Origin: Rhipicephalus microplus
Lineage: Eukaryota; Arthropoda; Arachnida; Ixodida; Ixodidae
Reading direction: 5' to 3'
DNA length: 64,000 nt
Assembly (NCBI RefSeq): GCF_043290135.1
Contig: NC_134710.1
Location: 322,311,017 to 322,375,016, forward strand
The notes beneath the pieces are model-generated. The model saw nothing but the letters and a program-made list of their open reading frames with translations, was not told where the DNA came from and did not search any database. Shown here one piece after another: positions 35,378 through 47,529 of this stretch; the first letter of the stretch is position 1, and every line of letters starts with the position of its first letter. A program made the translations under genes and the position numbers.

Positions 35378-36428
35378 AACTAATTCGGTGCAATCTAGCA
35401 CGGTATAGTGGTGAACGTAAGGGTGTTTTGTACCTATAGTCAAAGGTAGCCTTTGTTACAATATTCTTATTACAAGACACATGAGCAACTTTGGTTCCTG
35501 CAGACGAATTGTGCGGAAATAGATAACAGCAGTAATCAAATGAAATTGTGAGCGCAATTTTGTTGGTTCCATGCACCGCAGCATTTTTATAAAGCCGGAA
35601 TGCGAGAACGTGCATACGCTTACGCTTAGGTATATGTCCACGTAAAATGAGGGAGACTCGTCGGGAGGTGTCTCAGTGCTAATGCTTTTCACAAAACACG
35701 GTGCAAATATTTCGTCCAGCGTTGTTTGAGTGCGCAAACAAAGCAAGGGACGTGTATACGAGTCTTGAGGTCGAGAGACGTTATCACACGTGCGAAAAGG
35801 ATGAAAAGAGAGAGAGAGAGGCTCTCGTTTCGGCTTCGCGAAAGCTTGAAATTGATAGATAATAAAGACAATTTTCTGGCCCAGCAGACGTCAGGGAAAG
35901 TCTCCGCAAAGCAGCGTCAGATGCTCGGAGAGCATAAAAAAGTGGAGTACACGTTATATGGGAGTGACAGCCACTCAGAAAGCGAGATGAAGTGTGACTG
36001 TCCTTAGATGTGAGAATCAATGCTGATTAGGAGAGCTGAGTTAATCCAAAACTTTCTTAAATAACGATAATGGAAGCAAACTGAGCGTTCATCTAGTGAA
36101 AGTGACACTAGTGACAGTGAACTCATAATAGTTGATTAGCGTTGTCACAGGCCGATATATATTTTTATTTTCTTATTTATATCTGGCAAACTATGAGAAG
36201 GTAGCCTACGTTAGAGCCGGCTATCCCAAAGTCATGACAGTAATGTGCAAGGTAAATAGCGCACCGTTACACAGTCACACGTGATGGTTTCTATCTTCTA
36301 GTAACCTTGGGCAAACGCATTCTAACTATTTTTTCTATTTTTGACAAAGTTTCACCGGACGTTTTTGCATTTGGCTTCATTCGAAGGAATGACGATATAT
36401 CAGCAATAGGGCGAATGCAAGAACTGCT

Positions 36429-36512
36429 GCAGTGGACGAGCGGTTACAGCGCTCAACTGCAATCTAGGAGGTACTTGGTTCGATTCGCAGAATCATTGAG
36501 CACTTTTTTTTT
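36429..36512 (+). mobile_element. tRNA-like SINE head, right arm
   Basis: Mirror copy of 32838-32918. A-box-like 'gtggacgagcggttacagc', B-box-like 'ggttcgattcg' (36478-36488), then a T-rich tail. Slightly closer to a tRNA than the left-arm copy. Confidence 0.6.
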
Positions 36513-37612
36513 TCCAAGAGATTGCCCGGCCTGACATTATGCGTGGTGGCGGGTACTAATTTTTTGAGAAGTAGGCTTTCGCACTTGCTTCTTTCACTCC
36601 CCTTTTGACCCAAAAGCGCTGTACTGTGCTCCTTAAAAAATTAAACAATTCAGGGTTCATAATTTTCTCCTCCATCCTCTCTTATCGCAAAAGTGTCCAG
36701 TGCTGAAATACCAATTTCATACCAGTTTTCACGTGTTTGGATATTCGGCCAGCAATCAGTCTTCACGGTGTTTTGAAGAAAATCTACACATGCAGTGAGC
36801 TAACTGCTTGCAGCCAAGTTGACTGCCTTTGTAGGGACACGCTTTCGTGCTAATTTGGTGGGCATCATCACATGCAGCAAGACCAAAGAGCACGGACAGT
36901 TAGAGCTGACGCAAACGGAGCGATTAGTTTGTGTCTTCTCTCCCGCTATTTGTCATGCTGCACGCTTCAGTGTAATGTCGCTGTCAATGGTTAAAATGAA
37001 CTATAGCAGTTAATCGAGTTCTGCTGAGAGGGTCCCCTATTGTCCAGAATAGAACAGAACAATGGCAATTTGATTTGTGTGATAAAGAGATACCCTGCTT
37101 TTGGTTACTAGAATAAATTTCTAAACTGAAGTTTATTTTTTATTAACAACAGTTCCAGTGCAGATGAAAGATGCATGGACAAAATTCGTGTATTCAGCTT
37201 GACTAGGTTTGTGACCTTAATTGTAATTGCGAACCAGTATCACAGTATGCATAAATATCCCACACATATACAACCACGGGTGATAGCTTGCTTATTCTGA
37301 TTAAAATTGAAAGGTTGAAATCAACATATTCAACCAACGCAATGTGTACGAGATATGCCATGTAGAGTAGCTATGCTCTAAACTGATCTTCGCAGGTTCG
37401 TTCCATTTTACCCAATTTCTTGCCCATGACTGTAGGTTGGTAAATGAAACAACTTCTTCGAACACACATATTCTGTGTAAGGTTACATTGATTTTTATGC
37501 AGTACAAAACAAATTGAAATGTATAATGGCTCAAAAGAAAAATAACTAGAAACAAATTCAGCCAAATCATTACCAAACTTACTCACCAATAATAAACGGA
37601 TTCTCATTTAAA

Positions 37613-37679
37613 ATATACATACATACATACATACATGCATGCATGCATACATACATACATACATACATACATACATACA

Positions 37680-37711
<32 letters not shown>

Positions 37712-37752
37712 CGCACACACACATAGGCATATGTACACCCATACATACATAC
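37613..37752. repeat. Microsatellite (ATAC)n, right arm
   Basis: ACAT/ATAC tetranucleotides with a few ATGC variants and a CA-rich interruption. The left-arm partner is (GTAT)n at 31625-31723, with a different length and interruption pattern. Confidence 0.95.
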
Positions 37753-39560
37753 ACTCAGGTGTAAATATTGAAATGAATGGCTATAAAACAATTCTAATAC
37801 ACTCATTTTGAATATACTACAGAAAGTAACTTACGAGAGAAACCCACCGGCACTTTTATGTCTGAACACGGTGTTTCTCGAACCATCTCGCAAAAGCTTG
37901 ATGCATCGTTTTCCGCTGCTGCCCAGTGACAAGCAGTTTTTATAAAAAACACAAGAATAAAGCCCTTAACAATGTCATGCTAAAGAAAAGGGCTGTACAT
38001 CAATATTTTGTAGATGTCTGCAATATCACTCTGTTTATTCACATAGCTTGGCTCATTCACAACCGACTAACAAAGCATGTTAGGACACTTGGGCTGAAAG
38101 TTGGCACAGCGCGAGTAAATTCTAGACAATACATGAATAATACAAATTATAAGCTACTAAGCTCCTTGGTGCGAACAGTGTTTATATTGACAGCTATAGG
38201 TGCCATTTCGTTTCCCCAAAACACTTCTCAAAAGTAGAATCAACTTTATTCAGCTAAAAGTTTCTATTCTGGCGCGTCGTGGTGGCTCAACGGTGGAAGT
38301 GACTCTTTCGGCCAAGAAAACAAAGACAAATTATTTTTCCAGTTCGTGAATTCACCCCATGCTAACATTGAGGCAGCTGGTAGGAGTGCTTTTGGAGAAA
38401 GGAAACCACCACATTCCCACCAGTTGTGGCCTTGAGTAGCTACTTCACTTGGACAAAAATGATGAAAAACACACCTCAAGAAGACTTCAAAGTTTGCACA
38501 TCAACACAGTTCCCATACAGCTGTCTATTAGTCTGCTTGAAAAATATTGAGTTTACTGGTGGGCAAAGAGTGTACACTATGTGAAGTGATGCTCCAGTGC
38601 AATGCATGTATGTCTTGCTGCTGGCCTCAACTGCGATGTTGCTCAGCACATATGTGTAAAATAACAACTAATACTATGCCACTGCAAAGTAATTATGTGT
38701 CATTTGCATGAAACAGGGACCACAATAAAAGAACATAACATTTGCCTTCACAAATTTCAAAAAATATAAATAAATTTTCACGGAGTTTTCACAGTTCATC
38801 TAAGGATAGTAATATTGGTTGTAAACACATTCTTACTTCCACTAACAAACTATTTTAAGATGCCAAATTCAATACTAGAGTATACCAGCACTTTTGTAGG
38901 GCTAAACAATTGTACAGGCACCTAGAAAAACACAAGTGAACGCATGCTATAGCTACATAAAAAAATAAATACTTGTATTTCTAGTCTGAGTAGAGCTGCA
39001 TAGATGATAAGTCACTTGCTATACATTATGAACAAACCTATCCGAGCAAAGTATACATTTAAAAAGTTACACTTACACAGTACATAAGTAGACTTTTGAA
39101 AGACGGACAGGCAGTGGGATAATACCCAAGCACTAAAATCTACTGTTAAGATATACTAGGAGTAGTGATGATCCTCTTCCTTCTAAATAAAATAATCCAC
39201 ATATATTCACTTCCCAGAGCTTATACACTCATGGCATCATTGGTGCTATACAAATGAGTGTACACTGAAGGATTACATTGACTAAATACATGATTACTGC
39301 ATCCATGGCTTTACTTCTTGTACTACAAAGAATGCAAACACAGTTACCATTGGCGACCATAGATGCTGTGATTTCTGGCATGTAAATGTAAAGGCACGCA
39401 GGCACTTAACACACATGTTAAAAACTTCAGCTCGAAAATATTCGCCCACTAACACTACAGCGGCCTTTAAATTAGTGTCATAGTTTGGTATCTTCCATGC
39501 AAAATTTAAATAATTTCGAATGCAAGCAAATGAACTGCTGAATAATGTACTGCTAAGAAG

Positions 39561-42109
39561 TTAAGCAGCAGCTGCTCCTGACATCACAATGTGCTCTTTC
39601 TGCTGTTGTAAACTTTGAGCAGGAGAACAGTCACTGGCAGTCCCTTTATACTTGTTGGTCTTCTGTGCTCTGTTCTTGATACACTGTACATGACCGTGGA
39701 GCACCGAACCCCTTGTTACTGCTGGAACTTAGAAAAATACAGATCATTGTTACAACCATGCTACATGCAAGAGTGTATAGTTGTCAATTATGTGCTCATA
39801 TTTACAGATATTGTATTTTCAGAAGCCAATGACAAGCCTCAACAAACACACACACAAACAGTGAAGACTGAAAATATATTTAATATGATACAAGAGCAAA
39901 ACTATAATGTTATAGATGAAGGCATGAAACTTCTGACAGGCATAAAAAGCCAATAGAGTTTCTTCTATTTCGACTTTACACTAGGTGCGAGAAGTAGACG
40001 ACAAATAAGTTCACTAAGAAACACAAGTTAGACTGCATTACAACAGAACTGCCAATGTTCATAACTTTAAGGCTGTCTAACATAGCCAGCTGACCATACC
40101 GCATATAGGAGCAAATGGGCAGTCTAGAAGACACAAAGAACTTGTGGATTATGAGTGTGCTTGTTGCTGACATCTATTATTCTAAATGAAGAAAACCTTT
40201 CTAAAATGCACTTCATCAGGGGAAATAATCATACGCAACAAACACAACGGGCTCCTACAGGTGCCATCAACACTCACCATTATTGTTGATACCAGTGTCT
40301 TGCCGGATGGATATGCTGCGTCCTGCACAGAACACCAAAGGAGCGCTCCATGACTTGGATTGCATGTGTGCTAGCTGCATCGCTCTGCTGCTGAAATAGG
40401 CTAGCCACAGACAGAGAAACGAGAAGCCATGGCTTTGAAACACACTGAACGTCACCTTTAGAGATCAACAATGCATACTTAAATCAGGTAAAATTTGTAG
40501 AAAAATATATATCACTATGCAATCGTGGTGAACATGTTCGGCTGAAACACAAGCAACAGCACTGAGAGAGAAAAAGCTACATTAGGTAAAATATGCAGTT
40601 ACTGGCCCTATGTCATCTGAGGCTTCTTCAATAGGTCTTTGTCCTTGCAAGTTCTGAAAAGCCAGGCAATTTTCACCCACTTGCTATTTCCTTCCAGAGC
40701 ACTTGATCCACAGAAGGAGTCACAAGCTCGAGAGCTCAATAAGGAATCAAAGTATTTGTGCTCGTTTCAAAGCACAAGCTTTTGAGTCTCAGATTATTGG
40801 AGTTTCATTCATAAGCTGCCGGCATTCAGCTTTCAACATTCTCAATTATCTTGCAATTTAGTTCTATAAATGTTGAATAAGAATTATGTGTAAGAATATT
40901 ACAGGTATCCACTGAAAGCAACTATGCTTGGGTTTTTAATTTGTGCACAGTAAGTGGTGTTCACGTAATCGTATGTATTAAAGAAAAACTAACCTTGCAG
41001 CCAGCTGTTAGGCAGTTTTGTGCCCTCGAAGCTCCCAAGCAGATCGCATTCCTTCCAGGTGAGGCTGCCATGCATGCTTCCACGCCACATCCGCTGAATG
41101 ATAACAGTCCGAGCAGTGACACAGGCTTGCACAGTTAGGAAGAACGTGTCGTTCCTATTTTTGTACAGGTGCTCCAAGTAATGATGAGGATTGATGTGCC
41201 AGAATGTGCAACCGATGCATCACAGGACCGTAACAAACCAATCTCTGCGATCTGTGAAGAACCAAAAACGAGATATATAAAAACAATCATTAAAAGCACT
41301 CACTTGTAATACTTATTTGAGGAAGCTATCACTTCGTTTAAGTGACCGAAATCTGCTATAATCACTTTGAAATAAACTGAAGCCTCATGTAAAATTTACG
41401 TACCGCAATATATATGTCCTACTAAAGTATAGTACTACCACAGTGGTAATCGTCTATAAAACTAATTTTCCAAAATAACATAAATTTTTTAAGTGCAACC
41501 TAGCTCCTGAAAAATAAATTCACATTACCTTTCCAACTATCAAACGTGGTCAATCGACAGGCCCAACTTCATAATGAAACAAGAGCTCACTTGTATCAAA
41601 TCACAAAAAACTTTTTATGTATTTGCTCTATAATATATGTATGTATATAACAGTAGTAGTAAATTTTTCATGCTTCAATTTACCATAGAAAAACATTACA
41701 TGTGATGGGCTGAAAAACTTGTACACGTTATAGAACTGCGTGAATTATAGTACCGGTGAAATTTAGTTCTGCAAGGTGAACTCACCGATGGCAGCATTTG
41801 GTAGCCGTCGGTGTCATGAGGAACCAAGTACGGCCAACAGGCAAAGGGCATCTGCAGACTTGAAGCTGCCAATGACAGCAATGAAGGGCTGGCCAGGCGT
41901 GCACGTCCATTGATAAAGTGTAAGAACTGGCTATGACCGGCTGTTGTCAAGGCTCTAGTGCCATGCAAAACGATGGCCAGACGAACTCGGAAACCTGTAG
42001 TTAGGCGATATTGGCCCACAACTTCATCCAAAGCAAGGCACCGGTGAAATCTTTGCTTTTTCTGGGGGCCGGAGGGAAGCTTGACGTTAACGGGCTCTCG
42101 CTGCCACAT
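39561..42109 (-). pseudogene. PIF/Harbinger-type transposase remains, right arm
   Basis: Mirror copy of the left-arm gene. Blocks on the minus strand are 41786-42109, 40994-41251 (258 bp, as in the left arm), 40278-40455 (178 bp, as in the left arm) and 39561-39721. Block 2 keeps a CIGCTFWHI motif where active Harbinger transposases have I-D-C-T-H. It also keeps CAA before the splice donor, where the left arm has TAA. It shares with the left arm the stop just before CIGC and the Gly in GSMHGSL, where active members have Asp. Block 3 retains SKPWLL and VMERSFGVL. Inactive. Its decay is independent of the left arm since their separation. Confidence 0.8.
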
Positions 42110-44333
42110 AGAACTCTCAAGTTGTTACCGAAGAACAGTCTAGGCGCGCTTCCAAAGTAACACGATCCAGAACAGGATGTAGCGTCTCGCAGTTTTGGTT
42201 GATCACATCACAGCGCTAGGACTATGGTTATCACAAAAAGGAGAAGTGACGACTTAACAAAGAAAAGCACCAAGCTGCCCCACCACAACTTCGCAGGGCA
42301 AAACAGTTATCAACGCTGTCTTTCAATTTTCGGTCACACGAGCACAGCTTGGTCACAAGTCTTGGAACGTCAACACAACACCACTGTTCACAACGAACAT
42401 CGTTTCACTCCCGAACAGTACATTGCTCTCAAGTAAATAGAAGCGTACGGGCTTACTATTGGCGAAGCAAGAACCGAGCGCGTAGTTCATACGTTTCCGT
42501 ACGTACTTGGGGTCACTCAAGTAACGTGTCAAAACGCTGTCAATCCGGAATGTCGCACAGCACCCAACTGAGAGACTGGAAAGTCAAGCGAACGAACTGT
42601 TACCGGCACACAAACACACATTGTAGGCTTCTCGAGTGCTAGTTGCCGTCGATACATCGACGCCGATCCTCGCTTGATAACCCCACCGACGCGCAGGCTT
42701 CGCTGCGCTTCACCATACACCATTGCACTGCCACAGCTTTCCGCACTGCTTACATGCACCGAAAGAGCTGCTGTAATCACAACACATCCGGTCAAACGCT
42801 GAAGTAACTCGTGCGAGAAGCGTTTGCTGAAAGTCGCACCGACCGATATGCTGTTTACGACGCCATGTTGTTTTCGACAACTGCGCAGCACATAAGAAAG
42901 CTCTTAGAAAGTACTTGCACTATTTTGACGGCGTGAAAAAAATTTCTCTTATGTGCGAGGGGGGTATATGACGAACAGGACAGGCGTGCCAGATGAAAGA
43001 AGTGTTTTGGCAACGTCACGGAGTGAGCTGATGTAGAGGGTATTGCTTCACAACCAATCACAAGCTGTGCCTGTCGGCCAAGCCGTCGTCTGCTCGCGTT
43101 TGTCGTCTGCTTCGATCAGAGCATGTGACAGGGGACTCGCCTTCGCAACGCTATTATTCTCAGGTCAAGTGGTCGCTGCGTCGCACAAAATACATGTCAG
43201 TGGCTCACTCTACCTTTGAATGATGTTCGTGCGCCAAGTTAAATGACTGGTAATTGACGCAGGGATGAATTCAGCCAATGTTTGCTCCAGAATCGTGAGG
43301 GTTTGCATATTTACGGTGTTATACAAAGTTACTAGGGTCATTTCATTCCGATTGCTTGCCATATTATCACGGTCCATATCGGTGTCTGAACAGTGAAGGT
43401 GAAGATGCATGATTTCTTTGTAGTTCCATGCGTAATCACGCGCACCCCTAATACGCTTGGGTTTACAAAGTACGCTTTGTTCCAGATCGTCCCAAAGTGT
43501 ATCGACAGCTGTATTTCAGAGATCGCAACCATTGGAGAGTTAGAGCCAATGAAAGTACACTAGAGCACAAACTTTATGAACCACTCACTGAAAACTTCCT
43601 CTGATTTTATTTTCCAATAGCGTGCAAAGAATGTGGTCCCATTAACCTCTTTGGTGGTAATTTCCACCAATGAGGCAAGGATATCGAGTCGCACTTTCAA
43701 TTGGGTGAGATGGGGCGCAACACAACAACATAACAAATAAGGTTGATCCTATGCCATGCCGCGTTCGAATGCACCGACCATTCACGTATCACATTGGTTT
43801 TCAGCTAACCACAAATCTTTACATGCGTAGTTTTATGCTATTGACGCCCAATAGAATTCTTCAATTACTGCGACTTCGAACTTATTGGACGATGGTGGTT
43901 GTCAACACCATCCACTGCGTACAAGGGAAACAGCACGCGAAGCTCAAAGCGCCGAAAGAAATAAAAACGCACCAGCAGTCATCAGCCAGCCCTTAATGGG
44001 CGTGAATTAACTCAAAACCAGCCAGGGTACCAATATACACCGCCGCGGCAGCAGGTTCTAGCCATATTGTTTCTCTCAGCCATGCTGATTTTACGCACAA
44101 TTTCGTTTCGTGAATCCACTTACGAGCACTTTTCGGTGACGTAAGCAAATATAGCAACTGCATCACCATCGCTGACATGTTCCCGGGCAGTCACAGCGCA
44201 CTTTATTTGCAGCGGCCGATGTGACAACCATGGTTTCTTACGACGTTTTTTCGTTTCGTGAATCGACTTACGCAACAAAATTTCTCTTGCGCAAAAATGT
44301 TTTCGTAAGTGAGTTTTGTGAATCCGGCCCCAG

Positions 44334-46890
44334 TACTCCCCGCCAAGCGCTCGCTCGGCGGCGTCCGATCACCTAAGTATTGTTGCACCGTGCCCCCGAG
44401 ACACCGGTGACGTGCCATCACAATGGTGCAAAGTAATCAGATGAGCTTTTTTGGTTTGTGCATAAAATAGGAATGGTAACAAAAATATCGTAAAAGTTAA
44501 GATAGTGTATTGTTTGACAAATAGTGATTGGCATATGCTTGCACTACTCCAGACCCTCCATTGACTACATTATGTACAGCGGTTCCATGGAAATGGGCAC
44601 CTGAAAGTTAAAACATCCGTCCATCTACCCCACATGAACGCTTTAATGTCAGCGCTCATTGCAGACTTCTGCAAACGGGAAAGTGTTTCTGCACGCAATA
44701 ACTACTTACGCTATCTTTGCACCTTTTGTCCATATGAAGACCTAAGCAAGAAAACAAACCAAAGCCACGCACGCAGAAGTCTATACACCTCCGGCTAAAT
44801 ATTCACATCCTGTTTACTTGCGCCAGTGCAGTCAATACAGGTCAAAGATTTTTAAAGGTTGTCGACGTTGTTGGACGAAGAAGGGCTTCAAGTTTTCTAC
44901 AAAATGAACATTACGTTCCAGCTCTTGCTAATACTGCTGGACATTAAACGTACTGCATAGTGAAGGAGGCGAGCGTGTTATAAAGATGTGAAGAAATGGA
45001 TTCAGAGACGGGGAAGCGCGATGCCATATTAAGTTGACAATACACGCCACAACCGGATCAAACCAACAAATACGCATTATGTGCCAGCATACTATACCTT
45101 CACTGTACTGTGTTGGCTGACGATATTTCCAGTCTCGTGAGCGCAAGATTCATTTAACCAATAAGCAGCAGAAAAGTTCCTTTCCACTGCAACCATTACC
45201 TTACCGACCTAGCAAGTTTACTGTTCTTTACCGCTGTACATGCACGGTGCATGCCTTTTCCTAGGTACACCACTGTGTTTCGTTTTCATGCGCTACTCTG
45301 CCAAACTTCGTTCACAGACGGGTTAGAAAGAGTGTTTTGCACTTAGTTACGTCGCAATAACACATGCAAAATTAATCATTAACGCTGCAAATACCTGGCA
45401 TCCATATATTCATGGAAAACACATATTCTTACGTCCCCGCAAGTTCTCCAGATTGCTCGGCAAACATCGTCGTAGCTGTGTGGAAACTCCAAACATAGCG
45501 TTTGTCGTTCTATTAGGACTTACTAAGTCCTTGCGCCAGTGCGTGGAATTGCTGCGTTGGCTGACTGCGCAACCTAGACGCTGCCCCATGCAACACTGCC
45601 CAGCATAGCTTTCTTGGTGGTCGGCCACTTGTCCCTCTGGTTCACCGACTAAAATGCGCATAAAAAAAGCACGCGTAAGCGTTTGCGCTGCTGACTCAAC
45701 TGAGCTACCACAGCAATGCTCGAATGAATAATTAGGCGACGTATTTTCACTGGCCAACCTGTTCAATTTAACTAAGCAAAGTACTGTACTATATTCTGTC
45801 TTCCTCAGGACGTTCTCCTCCAGTGCTTTTAGATTCGTTGCTGCGCTGCTTGCTGAGAAATCATTAGTCCTCAGCAATGAATTTTCCCTAGATCAGCCAA
45901 ACTAAGTAACTATAGATGATTTTGTAATGAGTTCATGGGTGCAAACTGATTCATCAGTTATTGGGCCTTTTTTTCGGAACTGTTTGCGACTGCCTTTGAC
46001 AGCGTGCCATTGTGTTCTTGGAGCATGAGCTCAGAAAAGTCTTTGCATCGTCACCTGTATACACTTTCATTTTCTCTTTCTTGTGTTCGTATTGCAGGGT
46101 AGCAACCAGAACGGTCGTCTGAAGAATGCATTTACCTTCCTCTACCTTTGGTCTCGTTGTACCACTCATGGGCAAACCTTACGATGTAGTAATGTGCACC
46201 TAGCACCAATGTTTTATATTTTATATATTTGAGTCTGAGGAGAAGGAGGAACAACGTTATCAACGTTATTGTCAATCGTAAAAACTACGAAGAACAGGTT
46301 GACTCTACTGTATTTGGTTTCAAGGTCACAAGCGTTGTACCCAAGAAAACTTCCGGTCACCTCATTTATCAGCTTCTAACGTCAAAACTGAAAGCACGTT
46401 TTCAAGTTCCTTTAAATCATAAGCAATGTATCTCTTTAGTTTTTTTTCAGATAAAAGGAACGCGCGTAAAGTTCAAGGAAATCTCTAAGAAATTTTATTT
46501 TACTCAAAAAATATTGATTTGAATATATTTTGCCGAATAGGGGAAAGACAGTGTAGAAAATCAGCGGGTTGTTTTCTAAAGCTCTTCTCGCCCACCAATC
46601 CTGTTTTGACACATCAGTGGACCAAACCGAATGTCATTAAGGGGCTGTGTTTTTAAACAGTGAAAGGGTCTATAAGTGATAACCAGGAGCATTTGGGCTG
46701 TGTCGGCATCATCCACTTGCCGAACAGCTTGAACTTAATCATATGGATTGTAGCCGAGTAGCGCGATCTCCAACGGCCCTCTGCCTTCGTATATCATGTT
46801 ATATGAGGTTATGAAAGACGTAGCCCGGGTTATGTGATAATGTAACACCTTTTCTGAGCAAATTTATAGTTATCCGTGTATAAATATAAA
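44334..46890. other. Unassigned sequence, with one weak tRNA-like motif
   Basis: A 155-codon open frame on the minus strand (45410-45877) has no recognisable domain. Within it, the minus strand at ~45680-45715 reads 'gtggtagctcagttgagt', an A-box-like motif, but no B box follows at the right distance. A basic 97-codon frame at 46229-46522 (+) is also unrecognised. Confidence 0.35.
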
Positions 46891-46895
46891 TCACA

Positions 46896-46965
46896 AGTTT
46901 GCAATCTACGACCCGCGGGGCGGCATAGTGCGGCCCCCGGCACTAGTCACCTCTTATCCGAGGGC
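46896..46965. mobile_element. Possible hAT-type terminal fragment
   Basis: A short GC-rich patch in AT-rich DNA. Read on the minus strand it contains 'gccgcactatgccgcc', 'ccgcgggtcgtagattgc', which resembles termini of hAT-family DNA transposons ('…GCGGCCCGCGGG…GATTGC'). No partner end or 8-bp duplication found. Confidence 0.25.
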
Positions 46966-47264
46966 CAACATTGCAGTGTTGACCTCAATGGGGTTTTTAC
47001 TTGTAGGGAGGTACCGTAAACGCCACTTACTAACATAGCTACAGACCTATAGTATAATGCTAAACCTGAAAAATAAGCGTTGTGAATAAAACGCTCAATG
47101 AAGAAAAAAGTGTAAGGGCAAACTAGAGTGAAATAACAATTGCTTTCTTTAGCGCTTCGTGTTAGCATTTGTCCAAGGTCCTGGAATCTTTTGTACAGAA
47201 AACGGTTAAGTATATGAACTCAACATATCTGAGCGACCGCATGTCGACTGCATGTGCCCTCTAA

Positions 47265-47525
47265 AGTGTGCTCATGATTCTGCATATCTCTCTTTCCTTT
47301 CTTTTCAGTCTCTTTTTTTTTCAGTTCTTTATCCCTTCCTCCAGTGCAGAGTGGTAAACCGGACAGACGTCTGGTTAACCTCCCTGATTTTTATTGCATC
47401 TTTCTCGCACCTTTCTCTTTTGTTGGGTAGCATATCCACTCTTTCTGGACTGGTTAACACCCCTGCCTTTCCTTTCCTTCGTTTTTCTTCTTTCCTTCCT
47501 CCATCTCGCTTTAGCACTTCCTACT
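47265..47525 (+). mobile_element. Pyrimidine-rich LINE 3'-UTR-like fragment
   Basis: C/T-rich sequence encloses 'gcagagtggtaaaccggac' and 'gtctggttaacctccctg', then more C/T-rich sequence. I associate this pattern (…ACCGGA-C…GTCTGGTTAACCTCCCTG…CTTTCC) with 3' tails of tick Jockey-like LINEs, from memory. The open frames over it reflect the pyrimidine bias. Confidence 0.4.
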
Positions 47526-47529
47526 TTAA

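Larger units (their letters stand above)
25001..44330. mobile_element. Giant palindromic PIF/Harbinger-like composite element
   Basis: Two arms, 25001-34529 and 34533-44330, are reverse complements over essentially their whole length. The outer termini are GGCCCGGATTCACAAA (left) and, read inward, GGGCCGGATTCACAAA (right). Both are directly flanked by the triplet CAG (24998-25000 and 44331-44333). The inner arm ends read GGGCCGAATTCACAAA and are separated only by CTG (34530-34532). So each arm alone looks like a transposon with ~16-bp imperfect inverted termini, and the pair also looks like one unit with a CAG target duplication. PIF/Harbinger elements make 3-bp duplications; zebrafish Harbinger3 is reported, as I recall, to duplicate CWG. 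Each arm carries a decayed Harbinger-type transposase gene. In a ~185-bp stretch compared by eye (25.39-25.57 against 43.80-43.98 kb) I count 6-7 differences. The right arm alone holds a SINE. Confidence 0.85.
34533..44330 (-). repeat. Right arm of the palindrome
   Basis: Mirror image of the left arm. Differences include a 25-bp insert next to the centre (34555-34579), which repeats 'cacaaagctttc' in altered form, and a Ruka SINE with target duplication (35126-35392). The ATAC microsatellite is longer (37613-37752), and the CA tract at 39841-39857 is shorter than the left arm's TG tract. Transposase remains lie at 39561-42109 on -. The remaining sequence has no recognised gene. Confidence 0.9.

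Noticed and set aside
25001..44330. Palindrome as an assembly or library fold-back artefact
   Set aside because: The arms differ by several percent and by indels, independent stop codons, microsatellite lengths and a SINE with a perfect target duplication. A fold-back of one molecule would give near-identical arms.
45410..45877. 155-codon open frame on the minus strand
   Set aside because: No domain recognised. It overlaps a weak tRNA-like A box, which suggests repeat-derived sequence.
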